Shown: piece after piece, positions 25,780-34,640 of the stretch | Layout: every line of letters starts with the position of its first letter | How positions within the stretch are numbered: position 1 is the first letter of the stretch | NCBI GenBank assembly: GCA_020054815.1 | Contig: JAIHAN010000004.1 | Location: 1-42,676, forward strand | Source: Peptococcaceae bacterium | Lineage (GTDB): Bacteria; Bacillota; Peptococcia; DRI-13 | Reading direction: 5' to 3' | DNA: 42,676 nucleotides | Translations under genes and position numbers: made by a program | The notes under the pieces: generated by a model | Database searches by the model: none | What the model was told of the DNA's origin: nothing | The model's input: only the letters and a program-made list of their open reading frames with translations

Positions 25780-27963
25780 ATGGGGGGAGCAAAAACCAAA
25801 AAAATACTGGACCGCACCCTCCGGGTGTATCTAACAGCTGTCATTATTATCTTTGCCGTCATTTTCCTGCGGCTGGCCTGGCTGCAGTTAATTAATTCGG
25901 ATCTATACAGGACCAGGGCGGAATCCAATACCATGCGCTGGGTCCCCGTCGTGGCTCCCCGCGGCGAAGTGCTGGATAAAAACGGCCAGGTTATGGCCAC
26001 CAGCCGGCCCGTCTTTAATTTGTCCCTGGATTATTTGCGTTTGAAGGACGCAGATATTGATGAAGCCATTAAAAACCTGGTGGAAATCCTAAAAGATCCG
26101 GAAATCACTTATGAGAGTATCAAAGAGATGATCAAAGCCCAGCGCAAGCGTCTCTTTGAACCCATTATCATTAAACGGGATATCCCTATTGAACTGGTAA
26201 CAGCTATTGAGGAAAGACGCCGGGACCTCCCCGGGGTAAATATCGATATTCAACCCCAGCGTTCTTATCCCTATGGTACCCTGGCCGGCCATGTGCTGGG
26301 TTATGTTCATGCCATTAAAGAAGAATTGGACCAGCCCGGCTTTGAAGATTACAGCCTGGGTGCCCTGGTAGGTAAAACCGGCATAGAAAAAACCTACGAG
26401 AAATATCTGCGTGGCAAAAACGGCTTCCGCCAGGTAGAGGTGACGGCCAAAAACAAGCCTGTCCGGGAAGTCCGCTATATTCCGCCTGAACCGGGGAACA
26501 AACTGGTTTTAACCATTGACTTAAAACTGCAGCAGGCCATGGAAAAGGCCTTTGACGAAACCCTGGCCAAGGTACAAAAAGACCATCCTAAGGCCCAGGC
26601 CGGAGCGGCTGTTCTGCTTGATGTAAAAACAGGGAAGGTCCTGGCCATGGCCAGCCGTCCCACTTTAAATCCCGATGACTTCAACGGTAAACCCCTGAAA
26701 CAGGAGCGGGTGGATTACTACTTCCGCAATACCCCTACGGCCCTGAGAAACAGGGCTATTCAGGGCAACTATGTACCGGGGTCCACTTTTAAGCCTGTGA
26801 CGGGTATGGCCGTACTGGAAGCGGGTAAAGCTTCTCCCCTGGATACCGTAGTATGTACAGGCCGGTACTGGAATCCCCCCTTCATCAAATGCTGGTCTGT
26901 CCATGGGCGGGTGAACTACTATTCGGCCATGGCCGGTTCCTGTAACGTGTATTTTCAGGAGATGGCCCGGCGGGCCGGCATCGCTCAGATTGGTAAGATT
27001 GGTCAGGAATTTGGCTTAGGGCAGCCTACAGGGATTGACCTGCCTTACGAAAGTTCCGGTCTCTTACCCCATTTGGACTGGCAGAAGAAAGAATTTGAAG
27101 CCCGTACAGCCAACATAAACAAGAAGATTGACGATAAGATCGCCAGCCTGCAGACGGAATATGAAGCAAAGATTAACGGGGCTTCCGATGAACGGGAGAA
27201 AAAGCGGCTGCAGCAGGAATTAAACTCAAAAATCAGAGTCTGGGAACAGGAAAGAAAAAGCCAGCTGGCCCACTATGCCGAGTGGCACGAATATGATACC
27301 TATAACACCGGTATTGGACAGGGTTACAACCAGTATACGGTTATCCAGCTGGCTAATTATGTGGCCACTATCGCCAACGGAGGCAAACGTTATAAGCCTT
27401 ATGTGGCCGACAAGATACTGGCGCCCGATGGGAGTATTGTAAAGGAGTTTCAGCCGGAATTGTTAAATACCGCTTCCGTTTCCCAAAATACTATTCTTGA
27501 AACCCATAAAGCTATGCTGGCGGTTACCGCTCCCGGTGGTACGGCTTATTCCCTCTTTAAGCATTTCCCTGCCCATATTAAAGTGGCGGCTAAAACGGGG
27601 ACAGCCCAGCCGGGACGGGCAGGATATATTAAGAATAAGGACTACGACGGTCTTTTTATCGCTTTTGCTCCGGCCGATGATCCCCAGATTGCTTTTGCCG
27701 GGGTGGTAGAACACGGCTTTAGCGGCGGGGGATCAGCAGGTCTCATCGCTAAGGCGGTCTTTGAGGAATATTTCGGTATCCTTCCCCAGGAACTTAAACC
27801 TAATCAGGTCCCTGCTGAAACTCCCCAGGGTGATAACCGGCAGGAAGCAGGGGAGACATCTGGCAGCGACCAAACACCAGATATTTCCAACAATATCGGT
27901 GAACCTTCGACAACTGAGCCCCAGGGAGGGCAGAATACGGAATCTTCACAGCTCTCCAGGTAA
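25780..27963 (+). CDS. mrdA: Penicillin-binding protein 2 (elongation transpeptidase)
   Basis: A 727-residue class B PBP that cross-links lateral-wall peptidoglycan. An N-terminal transmembrane anchor (about 12-35) precedes a pedestal domain (about 50-250). The transpeptidase follows: catalytic S335 in STFK (335-338), the SCN motif around 387, and KTG at 605-607. Between the SCN and KTG motifs is a charged insertion (about 430-510) rich in Lys/Glu heptads. The C terminus is a Pro/Gln/Ser-rich tail. ATG at 25780 follows AAAAGGAGG. It is the last gene of the mre block, ending at a terminator. Confidence 0.95.
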   Translation: MGGAKTKKILDRTLRVYLTAVIIIFAVIFLRLAWLQLINSDLYRTRAESNTMRWVPVVAPRGEVLDKNGQVMATSRPVFNLSLDYLRLKDADIDEAIKNLVEILKDPEITYESIKEMIKAQRKRLFEPIIIKRDIPIELVTAIEERRRDLPGVNIDIQPQRSYPYGTLAGHVLGYVHAIKEELDQPGFEDYSLGALVGKTGIEKTYEKYLRGKNGFRQVEVTAKNKPVREVRYIPPEPGNKLVLTIDLKLQQAMEKAFDETLAKVQKDHPKAQAGAAVLLDVKTGKVLAMASRPTLNPDDFNGKPLKQERVDYYFRNTPTALRNRAIQGNYVPGSTFKPVTGMAVLEAGKASPLDTVVCTGRYWNPPFIKCWSVHGRVNYYSAMAGSCNVYFQEMARRAGIAQIGKIGQEFGLGQPTGIDLPYESSGLLPHLDWQKKEFEARTANINKKIDDKIASLQTEYEAKINGASDEREKKRLQQELNSKIRVWEQERKSQLAHYAEWHEYDTYNTGIGQGYNQYTVIQLANYVATIANGGKRYKPYVADKILAPDGSIVKEFQPELLNTASVSQNTILETHKAMLAVTAPGGTAYSLFKHFPAHIKVAAKTGTAQPGRAGYIKNKDYDGLFIAFAPADDPQIAFAGVVEHGFSGGGSAGLIAKAVFEEYFGILPQELKPNQVPAETPQGDNRQEAGETSGSDQTPDISNNIGEPSTTEPQGGQNTESSQLSR

Positions 27964-27983
27964 AAAACTGTCCGAAATCCAAA

Positions 27984-28014
27984 AAAAAACGGGGAAAAAA
28001 ACCCCGTTTTTTCC
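27984..28014 (+). terminator. Terminator after mrdA
   Basis: AAAAAACGGGG (27984-27994) pairs with CCCCGTTTTTT (28002-28012). Confidence 0.88.
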
Positions 28015-28115
28015 TATCTTTTGGCAGGGATTTTCTCTTTACATATAGAACATAGTGGAAGGCCTCTTAAGTAAAGGACATACTCGGGACAAGCTAGGGG
28101 GAATTCATTAGGCGG

Positions 28116-28784
28116 ATGAAACAAGAAATCGTTACGTTCAAAGGCAACAGGGAAGGATTATTAGTTATTTGTGACGATAAGGCCTTATGGGATGAGATTA
28201 TCGAACGATTAACAAATCGTTTACAAGGTAAAGAGGGTAGTTTTTTTGAGGGGGCAAGTGTGGTGATTGATACCGGTACTCGTACCCTGACCTCCGAGCA
28301 GGTGGCGGAAATTTGGAATACCTTCGAAGAGAATGGCTTAAAAGTGAAGAGCATTAAATCTCAGACTGGTAAGGTGGTAAGTGAGTGCAAAGAAGGAACT
28401 GAGGGTAGACAGTCCAGGGAAAGGACCGGCCCGGAACTCGTAAGCAAACTTCCCTCACTTATCGTCAAAAGAAATGTGCGCTCAGGTCAAAAGATTACCT
28501 TTCCAGGCAATGTCATTATCCTGGGCGATGTTAATCCCGGCGCAGAGGTTATGGCTAAAGGCTCTATTGTGGTCATGGGAACTTTGCGGGGCATAGCCCA
28601 TGCGGGAGTTGAAGGGGATGAGGATGTGCTGGTTACTTCTCTACGGCTTAAACCCACGCAGTTAAGGATAGCCGGCTATATAACCCGCGCTCCTGAGGAA
28701 GAACCCAGTGAACCTGAGGTAGCCCAGGTAGTTGATGGTATGATTATTTGTGAAGGAATTGAAAAGATTCGCAAATCACTTTAG
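28116..28784 (+). CDS. minC: Septum site-determining protein MinC
   Basis: A 222-residue inhibitor of FtsZ assembly. The N-terminal domain (1-105) is divergent, as usual. The C-terminal beta-helix (about 115-215) has VRSGQKITFPGNVIILGDVNPGAEV and GSIVVMGTLRGIAHAG, which are diagnostic. It would bind MinD at the membrane and block polar division. ATG at 28116; minD starts 19 bases downstream. First of minCDE. Confidence 0.93.
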   Translation: MKQEIVTFKGNREGLLVICDDKALWDEIIERLTNRLQGKEGSFFEGASVVIDTGTRTLTSEQVAEIWNTFEENGLKVKSIKSQTGKVVSECKEGTEGRQSRERTGPELVSKLPSLIVKRNVRSGQKITFPGNVIILGDVNPGAEVMAKGSIVVMGTLRGIAHAGVEGDEDVLVTSLRLKPTQLRIAGYITRAPEEEPSEPEVAQVVDGMIICEGIEKIRKSL

Positions 28785-28803
28785 ATATGGGAGGAATAGG
28801 CTG

Positions 28804-29601
28804 ATGGGTGAAGTTATTGTGATTACTTCCGGTAAAGGCGGTGTGGGCAAAACGACGACCACTGCCAATATCGGAACAGGTTTGGCGGCAATGGGCAAAA
28901 AAGTAGTCTTAGTCGATACAGACATCGGATTAAGAAACCTTGACGTCGTCCTCGGCCTGGAAAACAGGATTGTCTATGACCTGGTAGACGTGGCCAACGG
29001 CCACTGCCGTCTCAAACAAGCATTAATCAAAGATAAACGCTTCGATAATCTGGCCCTTTTGCCGGCGGCACAAACCAAGGACAAAACGGCCGTAAAGCCT
29101 GAACAGATGGAAGTCTTGTGCCAACAGTTAAAAGAGGAATTTGATTATGTCATTATCGACTGTCCTGCCGGCATTGAGCAAGGGTTTAAAAATGCCATAG
29201 CAGGGGCGGAAAAGGCTATTGTGGTGACAACACCGGAGGTTGCCGCCGTCCGTGACGCCGACAGGATCATCGGTTTATTGGAAGCGGCGGAATTACGCAA
29301 TCCCAAACTAATCATTAACCGGATTCGCCCCAAGATGGTGAAAAAGGGTGACATGATGGATATCAATGACATGATTGATATCCTGGCCATTGACCTCATT
29401 GGCGTGGTTCCCGAGGATGAGGCCATCGTGATTTCCACCAATAAAGGGGAACCTGCCGTATTGGATATGAATTCCTGGGCCGGACAGGCTTACCGCAATA
29501 TCGCCAAAAGGATTACCGGTGAGGAAGTTCCCCTCATTTCCCTGGAAGTTGAAGAGGGCGTCTTAGGAAAACTTAAAAAATTATTTGGTTTTAAAAGCTA
29601 A
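28804..29601 (+). CDS. minD: Septum site-determining ATPase MinD
   Basis: A 265-residue ParA-family ATPase that recruits MinC to the membrane. The deviant Walker A is SGKGGVGKTTTTAN at about 9-22, with both signature Lys. Walker B is in YVIIDCPAGIEQG, and switch I DTDIGLRNLD is present. The last residues (GKLKKLFGF) form an amphipathic membrane-targeting helix. ATG at 28804, with GGGAGG upstream, is chosen over an upstream ATG inside minC. Confidence 0.97.
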   Translation: MGEVIVITSGKGGVGKTTTTANIGTGLAAMGKKVVLVDTDIGLRNLDVVLGLENRIVYDLVDVANGHCRLKQALIKDKRFDNLALLPAAQTKDKTAVKPEQMEVLCQQLKEEFDYVIIDCPAGIEQGFKNAIAGAEKAIVVTTPEVAAVRDADRIIGLLEAAELRNPKLIINRIRPKMVKKGDMMDINDMIDILAIDLIGVVPEDEAIVISTNKGEPAVLDMNSWAGQAYRNIAKRITGEEVPLISLEVEEGVLGKLKKLFGFKS

Positions 29602-29616
29602 GAAAAGGGGGGGCGG

Positions 29617-29898
29617 ATGATGGACTTTTTTAGTAAGGTAATGGGTAAAGAGGCTTCTCTTAGCAAAAATGTGGCTAAAGAGAGACTACGTCTGGTGCTG
29701 GTACACGACCGGGCTACCATCTCTCCCCAGCTCCTGGATAGTTTAAAAGAGGATCTTATCCAGGTGATTAACGGCTATATGGAGATTGACCGGAAAGGTA
29801 CAGAAATCACGCTGAATTCCGATGAGAAGTCTGTTGCCCTGGTAGCCAATATCCCGGTGATTAAAATCAAACGGGGCTATGAACAATCCCGTGCTTAG
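29617..29898 (+). CDS. minE: Cell division topological specificity factor MinE
   Basis: A 93-residue MinE. The N-terminal membrane and anti-MinCD helix (about 1-35) includes KNVAKERLRLVLVHDRAT, and the C-terminal dimer domain follows (about 40-93). MinE stimulates MinD ATPase so that MinCD oscillates. Finding MinE rather than DivIVA alone is the pattern of many Clostridia. ATG at 29617 (29620 also possible) after a GGGGGG site; 15 bases after minD. Confidence 0.92.
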   Translation: MMDFFSKVMGKEASLSKNVAKERLRLVLVHDRATISPQLLDSLKEDLIQVINGYMEIDRKGTEITLNSDEKSVALVANIPVIKIKRGYEQSRA

Positions 29899-29950
29899 GG
29901 GATGGTAAAATTTGCGGTGCAAAATTACCCCGAATTTTTATAAAGGTTCT

Positions 29951-29979
29951 TTGAGAAGACCTCACTTTCAGGGTATAAT
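29951..29979 (+). promoter_or_regulatory. Promoter of rodA
   Basis: TTGAGA at 29951-29956 and TATAAT at 29974-29979, 17-base spacing, between minE and rodA. Confidence 0.75.
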
Positions 29980-30002
29980 TGTAAGAGACGGGGTGGTTAG
30001 CA

Positions 30003-31133
30003 ATGCAGCTGAAGAAATTACTGAAAAGCCTTGATTATACCTTATTAGGCGCAGTAGGGCTCATCCTTGTGATGAGCTTATTTGTTTTGAAAAGCGCTAC
30101 GGTGAATGCCAGTGAAATTTATAGGATCAATTTCGTATACCGTCAGATTGCCTGGATTCTTATCGGCACTGTGGCCTTTTTCGTGGTCTTGTTTATTGAC
30201 TACAGCAAACTGGCCAAATACGGTGTTTGGATCTACGCCCTGAACATCCTGATGTTGGTGGCCGTTTTAGTGCTGGGTAAGGAGGCGAAAGGAGCCCAGG
30301 CCTGGATTCCTATCGGTCCCTTTAAATTCCAGCCTGCAGAGGTAGTGAAGGCCTTATTGATTTTAGGCTTAGCCCAGTTTTTAGTGCCCAGGATTGGTAA
30401 GCTCAATACCTTGAAAGACCTGCTGCCTGTATTTATTTATGTGGGCATTCCCCTCTTATTGATTCTCAAACAGCCGGATTTAGGAACAGGTTTAGTTTAT
30501 GTGGCCATCATGTTTGGCATGCTTTTGGCTGCCGGCGCTCCGCCTTTCCTGCTTTTTCTGCTGGTGGCAACGGGAGTGGGGGCTGTCGTTTTCGCCATTT
30601 ATGGTCACTATACCTGGGGCTGGTGGCTGCCCCTCAAGGATTACCAGTTAATGCGCTTAATCGTTTTTGTTAATCCCATGATTGATCCCCGCGGCTGGGG
30701 TTGGAATGTAATTCAATCCCAGATTGCCGTAGGCTCAGGCGGGCTTTTCGGCAAAGGCTGGGGTCAGGGTTCCCAAAATATAGGTGACTTTTTGCCTGAA
30801 CAGTGGACTGACTTTATCTTCCCTGTGCTGGCGGAAGAGTTTGGTTTTGTGGGTTCCGTCCTGCTGTTATGCCTTTTCTTCGTGGTGATTTACCGTGGCA
30901 TCAAGATTGCCGGTAAAGCCAAAGATGCCTACGGTTCTCTGGTTGCCATCGGTGTTTGTTCCATGTTTGCTTTCCATATTTTGCAGAACGTGGGCATGTC
31001 CATTGGCATTATGCCTATTACAGGCATACCTTTGCCTTTTGTCAGTTACGGGGGCAGTTCCCTTTTAGCCAATATGATTGCTTTAGGGCTGTTAATGAAT
31101 GTTACCGTTCATCATGACCGGATTCTTTTTTAA
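30003..31133 (+). CDS. rodA: RodA/FtsW/SpoVE-family peptidoglycan glycosyltransferase
   Basis: A 376-residue SEDS protein with about ten transmembrane segments. Key segments are AKGAQAWIPIGPFKFQPAEVVK and KQPDLGTGLVYV, then PEQWTDFIFPVLAEEFGFVGS and a closing GIPLPFVSYGGSSLLANM, the most conserved of the family. It polymerises lipid II with PBP2. The position beside minCDE and the mre block suggests RodA rather than FtsW. It has its own promoter and a strong terminator. Confidence 0.93.
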   Translation: MQLKKLLKSLDYTLLGAVGLILVMSLFVLKSATVNASEIYRINFVYRQIAWILIGTVAFFVVLFIDYSKLAKYGVWIYALNILMLVAVLVLGKEAKGAQAWIPIGPFKFQPAEVVKALLILGLAQFLVPRIGKLNTLKDLLPVFIYVGIPLLLILKQPDLGTGLVYVAIMFGMLLAAGAPPFLLFLLVATGVGAVVFAIYGHYTWGWWLPLKDYQLMRLIVFVNPMIDPRGWGWNVIQSQIAVGSGGLFGKGWGQGSQNIGDFLPEQWTDFIFPVLAEEFGFVGSVLLLCLFFVVIYRGIKIAGKAKDAYGSLVAIGVCSMFAFHILQNVGMSIGIMPITGIPLPFVSYGGSSLLANMIALGLLMNVTVHHDRILF

Positions 31134-31172
31134 AAATCTAAAAATAAAATGAAGTACAAAAGGGCATTTTGC

Positions 31173-31208
31173 AATTCGCTAAAAGTACATCTTTTAGCGA
31201 ATTTTTTC
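31173..31208 (+). terminator. Terminator of rodA
   Basis: A perfect 13-bp stem, AATTCGCTAAAAG (31173-31185) with CTTTTAGCGAATT (31191-31203), followed by T residues. Confidence 0.9.
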
Positions 31209-31280
31209 TTCATAAAAGCAAAGATGCTGGAGACAATATAAAAGAAACTCGCTACTTTAAAAGAAAAAGGGGGAAACTGT

Positions 31281-31418
31281 ATGGTCTGCAGCCAATGCCA
31301 GCAATGCAAAAAGTTTCTCACGAACGACTGCTCTGGCTCTGCCGAATTTAATGAAGCTGCCTGTAAGGATGTCATGAAACAAAGGAGCAAAGAAGTAGAC
31401 GTTAGTGGTTGCTGCTAA
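31281..31418 (+). CDS. Tiny Cys-rich protein (45 residues)
   Basis: ATG at 31281 with AAGGGGGAAA 8 bases upstream opens a 45-codon frame. The product has seven Cys: C3, C6, C9 in CxxCxxC spacing, C17, C28, and a C-terminal Cys-Cys pair. The spacing suggests binding of zinc or an iron-sulfur cluster, or a redox/metal-sensing peptide. It is not the SCIFF ranthipeptide pattern and no radical-SAM maturase is near. The gene is framed by terminators on both sides, so it is an independent short transcript. No family recognised. Confidence 0.55.
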   Translation: MVCSQCQQCKKFLTNDCSGSAEFNEAACKDVMKQRSKEVDVSGCC

Positions 31419-31445
31419 GGGGAGGCTTGGCCTCTCTTTTGCTTT
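31419..31445. terminator. Terminator between convergent genes
   Basis: GGAGGC-TTG-GCCTCT stem then CTTTTGC on the plus strand. It closes the Cys-rich gene and lies at the 3' end of the minus-strand phosphatase-like gene. Confidence 0.7.
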
Positions 31446-33674
31446 TTATTGTTCGTTGCCCCCATCGTGCTGTCCCTCATCTTTCGCTGCACTTTCTACT
31501 GCCAGGTAAAGGAGGGTGGGTGCCACGAAAATCATAGAAGTGGCTGCTGCCACAATTCCCGAATCATTAACGATTAATGCCGTAAAACTGCCTGTGATCC
31601 CTGCCCCAAAACCCGCTTTCAGTCCCGGGTATCTTACCATAAGCTCTTTAACCAAACCGGGCGGGCGGTAAAACAAAAGGGCAAAAGTGCCCAGGAAGGT
31701 TATAAATACCCGGCTCCAGATGGTATAGCGTATCAGTTTTATGTTCATGGCAATTTTGCGGCTGGCGATGGGAAAGAAGGAGGTAAGCCCCTGTTCCCGG
31801 ATGATTCTTGCCGTGAGGCCGATATGGGACTGGGCTTCCAGGGGCCTTTTCAGGTCGAAATAAAACAAAGCGGTAAGAGCCAGCATGGTACATAAGCCTA
31901 GAGTAATAAGGGACTTTGTATTAATTTTTCTTTGGAAGAAAGTAAGGAGAAATATGGCAAAACTGATGAAAAAGGTGATACCGCCTCCTACATTTGTGCC
32001 CCACTGGGGAGCAGCCACTAATCCGGTCAAAAAACCGGCAAGCAAAGGAAGCATCGGGTAAGCGGCTACTTTAGGAAGATAGAATTTAAATGCTTCTGTC
32101 AAGAGTGATAAACCCATGAGGCTGGATCCAAGCAAGACGCCCATGTATTCGTTGCCAATCCCGTAATAACGGGCGCCGCTGATAGGATCATAGCCAAGGA
32201 GGGAATTTTTCATGAGCGGGGCTCCCTGGAGAAGGTCAACAACAATAAGAAAGGCTGTCAATAGATAAGGATAAGCCAGCCGTTTGAGAAGGCCGCACTT
32301 CTTCTCCAGCACAGCTGTACTTAAGATGAGGCCGGAGAGGATAAACAGGATGCGGGGAATTAAACCAGTCCCGGGAAAAAGGGGGAGTAAGAGCAAAAGG
32401 AGGGGAACAAGGGTCAGTAACAAAAGAAAAGAGCGACAGTATTTAATCCAGGGGTGACGGAGCCATAAGAGGCAGATGGTAGAAAGGACGACGACAATTT
32501 GCAAAAAAACATAGGGTTTTAAGATTTGAGGCCTTTGTTGGTGATTGGTCAGCAGTTTTTCCTGCAGGTTAAAAAGAAAATCCAGGCTATTTTCCCGGGG
32601 AATAACCTGCAGAGGGCTGCCGATAAAAAGACCGGCATAATCAATGTTAAAGAAGTTGAGGACTGTGGGGGCAACATCCAGATTTGTTATTATTCCAGTT
32701 CTTTTCGTACTGGCGGAGCTTAAAAGGCCTGATGTACTCCGGTTTGGATAATAAATGACGGGAGCCAGGGTATTACCTTTAAGTGCCTGAGTTTTCGATG
32801 GATAGGGTGTAATAAAGAGCAGGCCAGCACCATGTTCCTGGGATAGCTTTATTAACTGTCCCATAAAAACATCGATTTCTGCTAACATGCTCTCCCTGGT
32901 TTTTTGGTAAACATCCGGAGCCATTTCTTCCCTCAGGTTTTCTAACCTGGCCAGGTCGCCAAGATCAAGAATGATTAATCCCTTTTTACCTTGTAGAATT
33001 TCTTTAGTTTTTTTAAGCAGGTATGCATAATTGGTTGTGAAATATGTAGGTGAAAAAGTACTTATTTTATTGCAGCGCTGGTCTATGGCCCCTTCTGCCA
33101 CCTTTCCCGTTTTGTCCATGGCAAAGAGGACACCAGGGCGGGAAAGTATGCCTGGCTGGTCATGGTTGCCTAAAAGGGCAACAGGAACGGCATTTTCCTC
33201 AAGGATGGTGCCTAAGGCACCGGGTTGTAAATCCGGGAGATTAGCGGCAGCCACAGCATAATAGTAGGGGTGAACAATATTGGCATCACCCGGCAGGTTA
33301 CCGGTATATCTTGTATAGAGATCCACAGCTTTTAAGCCATGGAATTCCTCGGTTTTTTCCAGACCCAAGATCCCCTCTTTGGGCGCTATTGCGCGTAAAC
33401 CTGAGCCTAAAGTCAGATAAGCATTAGGCAGGTGCTTGCTGCTCCCGCTTAATGTATTCATTAAACCTAAGGAACCTTTAGCCGCCATTTCCTGGAGATG
33501 ATTCAATTGTGGGGCTTTTAGATCCTCCAGGTTGAGGCCCGGTATTAATACGATGAAGAGGGAGGCAGTACTACCCTGCCCGTGGGCCTGCGAGGGGCTG
33601 AACAATAAAAGAAAAGAGAGTATGACGGGAATTAGAGAACGAAGAAGATGCAATATACTCCTCCTCATTTGCAT
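31446..33674 (-). CDS. Membrane protein with N-terminal alkaline-phosphatase-like domain
   Basis: A 742-residue protein. A signal-like hydrophobic start (about 8-30) is followed by an extracytoplasmic domain (about 35-360) of alkaline-phosphatase/sulfatase type: opening strand LFIVLIPGLNLEDL, GLIILDLGDLARLEN, and LDVAPTVLNFF near the end, typical of the fold. The C-terminal half (about 385-730) has many transmembrane segments. The usual catalytic Ser/Thr position is not obvious, so enzymatic activity is uncertain. Similar large proteins occur in Peptococcaceae without known function. ATG at 33674 or 33668. Confidence 0.65.
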   Translation of the reverse strand: MQMRRSILHLLRSLIPVILSFLLLFSPSQAHGQGSTASLFIVLIPGLNLEDLKAPQLNHLQEMAAKGSLGLMNTLSGSSKHLPNAYLTLGSGLRAIAPKEGILGLEKTEEFHGLKAVDLYTRYTGNLPGDANIVHPYYYAVAAANLPDLQPGALGTILEENAVPVALLGNHDQPGILSRPGVLFAMDKTGKVAEGAIDQRCNKISTFSPTYFTTNYAYLLKKTKEILQGKKGLIILDLGDLARLENLREEMAPDVYQKTRESMLAEIDVFMGQLIKLSQEHGAGLLFITPYPSKTQALKGNTLAPVIYYPNRSTSGLLSSASTKRTGIITNLDVAPTVLNFFNIDYAGLFIGSPLQVIPRENSLDFLFNLQEKLLTNHQQRPQILKPYVFLQIVVVLSTICLLWLRHPWIKYCRSFLLLLTLVPLLLLLLPLFPGTGLIPRILFILSGLILSTAVLEKKCGLLKRLAYPYLLTAFLIVVDLLQGAPLMKNSLLGYDPISGARYYGIGNEYMGVLLGSSLMGLSLLTEAFKFYLPKVAAYPMLPLLAGFLTGLVAAPQWGTNVGGGITFFISFAIFLLTFFQRKINTKSLITLGLCTMLALTALFYFDLKRPLEAQSHIGLTARIIREQGLTSFFPIASRKIAMNIKLIRYTIWSRVFITFLGTFALLFYRPPGLVKELMVRYPGLKAGFGAGITGSFTALIVNDSGIVAAATSMIFVAPTLLYLAVESAAKDEGQHDGGNEQ

Positions 33675-33785
33675 TCTACTGGGGTAGTATTATTTTGCTT
33701 TACAAAAAATACTGGTATACCTCATTTAAATAAGATAAAATAATATACAGCAGGAATATTTTTAGCTATCGCGGATATTTAACTA

Positions 33786-33814
33786 TTGAAAAACATTCTC
33801 AATAGGACTATACT
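33786..33814 (+). promoter_or_regulatory. Promoter and small inverted repeat before the FCD regulator
   Basis: TTGAAA at 33786-33791 and TATACT at 33809-33814, 17-base spacing. ATTGA (33785-33789) and TCAAT (33798-33802) form a small inverted repeat in the spacer, a possible autoregulatory operator. Confidence 0.6.
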
Positions 33815-33843
33815 AAAATAAGACTAGAAAAGGATGAAACCTG

Positions 33844-34575
33844 ATGCTGGCGGAAAAGGATAGGCAGGATTATCTAACGCTCTTTATCATAGGACAAAGT
33901 GAATCTCCTGTAGGCTCAGGTTATCTAAGCCGTGAATTAAAAACCTACGGCTGGGATGTTAGCGAAGCTACGGCGGGAAGGATCCTTGCCCAGCTAGACA
34001 ATCTCGGTTACACAACAAAAGTCGGTTACCAGGGCAGAACCTTAACAGCATTGGGACACGCCAAGCTAAAAGAACTGGAAGATAAAAAGCTCCGGGCTGA
34101 TCAGGGCTTGGAATTTTTCCGTGTACTGGAAAGCCGGACCAAGGAAGAACTCATCGATATTCTCGTAGCCCGTCGTGCCATCGAGCGAGAACTTGCCCGC
34201 TTAGCGGCCATTCATGCCACTGACGAAGAGATCAAGGAACTCTGGCATATCCAGCGCCTGCAGAAAGAGAGAGTAGCCCATTGGAAAGGTGGCGCTGCCG
34301 AACAGGACGTAGCCTTTCACCGCATCATTGCCCGGGCCTCCCGTAATAAAGTGCTGCAGGGTGCCATGGAGCTCATCAGGCAGGACGGACAGCTGGCACC
34401 TGTACTGGAATATATCCGCAAAGAAGTACACAGTGTGGTTTCCGCTGACCATGCCAAAATTGTTTCAGCTATTGAAGCTCACAATCCAGACCTGGCGGAG
34501 CAATACATGCAGGAGCATATTGAAAACTTGATTAAAGACGTAAAAAAATACTGGGATGAAGTGGAAAACCGTTAA
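33844..34575 (+). CDS. NrpR-like winged helix fused to FCD domain, transcriptional regulator
   Basis: A 243-residue regulator. The N-terminal domain (about 8-75) is a winged helix of HTH_12/NrpR type: LTLFIIGQSESPVGSGYLSREL, then a recognition helix and wing, YTTKVGYQGRTLTALG. The C-terminal part (about 95-235) is an FCD domain: helix RRAIERELARLAAIHA, then AEQDVAFHRIIA (Asp/His ligands) and ADHAKIVSAIEAHNPDLAEQYMQEH (two more His). FCD normally pairs with a GntR winged helix, so this join is uncommon. It precedes the mutase genes and presumably senses a metal-bound carboxylate or the pathway's substrate. Confidence 0.8.
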   Translation: MLAEKDRQDYLTLFIIGQSESPVGSGYLSRELKTYGWDVSEATAGRILAQLDNLGYTTKVGYQGRTLTALGHAKLKELEDKKLRADQGLEFFRVLESRTKEELIDILVARRAIERELARLAAIHATDEEIKELWHIQRLQKERVAHWKGGAAEQDVAFHRIIARASRNKVLQGAMELIRQDGQLAPVLEYIRKEVHSVVSADHAKIVSAIEAHNPDLAEQYMQEHIENLIKDVKKYWDEVENR

Positions 34576-34625
34576 AGTACTGGGAGAAAATATTTTTTTA
34601 CCCAATACTACTCATCATTGATGAG
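34576..34625 (+). promoter_or_regulatory. Two adjacent palindromes between regulator and mutase genes
   Basis: AGTACTGGG (34576-34584) faces CCCAATACT (34601-34609) as an inverted repeat across a T-rich loop; CTCATCATTGATGAG (34611-34625) is a perfect palindrome. They precede the 79-residue protein and may be operators, or a weak attenuator, for the mutase operon. Confidence 0.5.
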
Positions 34626-34640
34626 GTGGGAGGAGAAATT

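Noticed and set aside
31281-31418. Cys-rich peptide as a SCIFF ranthipeptide precursor
   Set aside because: Length is similar but Cys spacing differs, and no radical-SAM maturase lies nearby.
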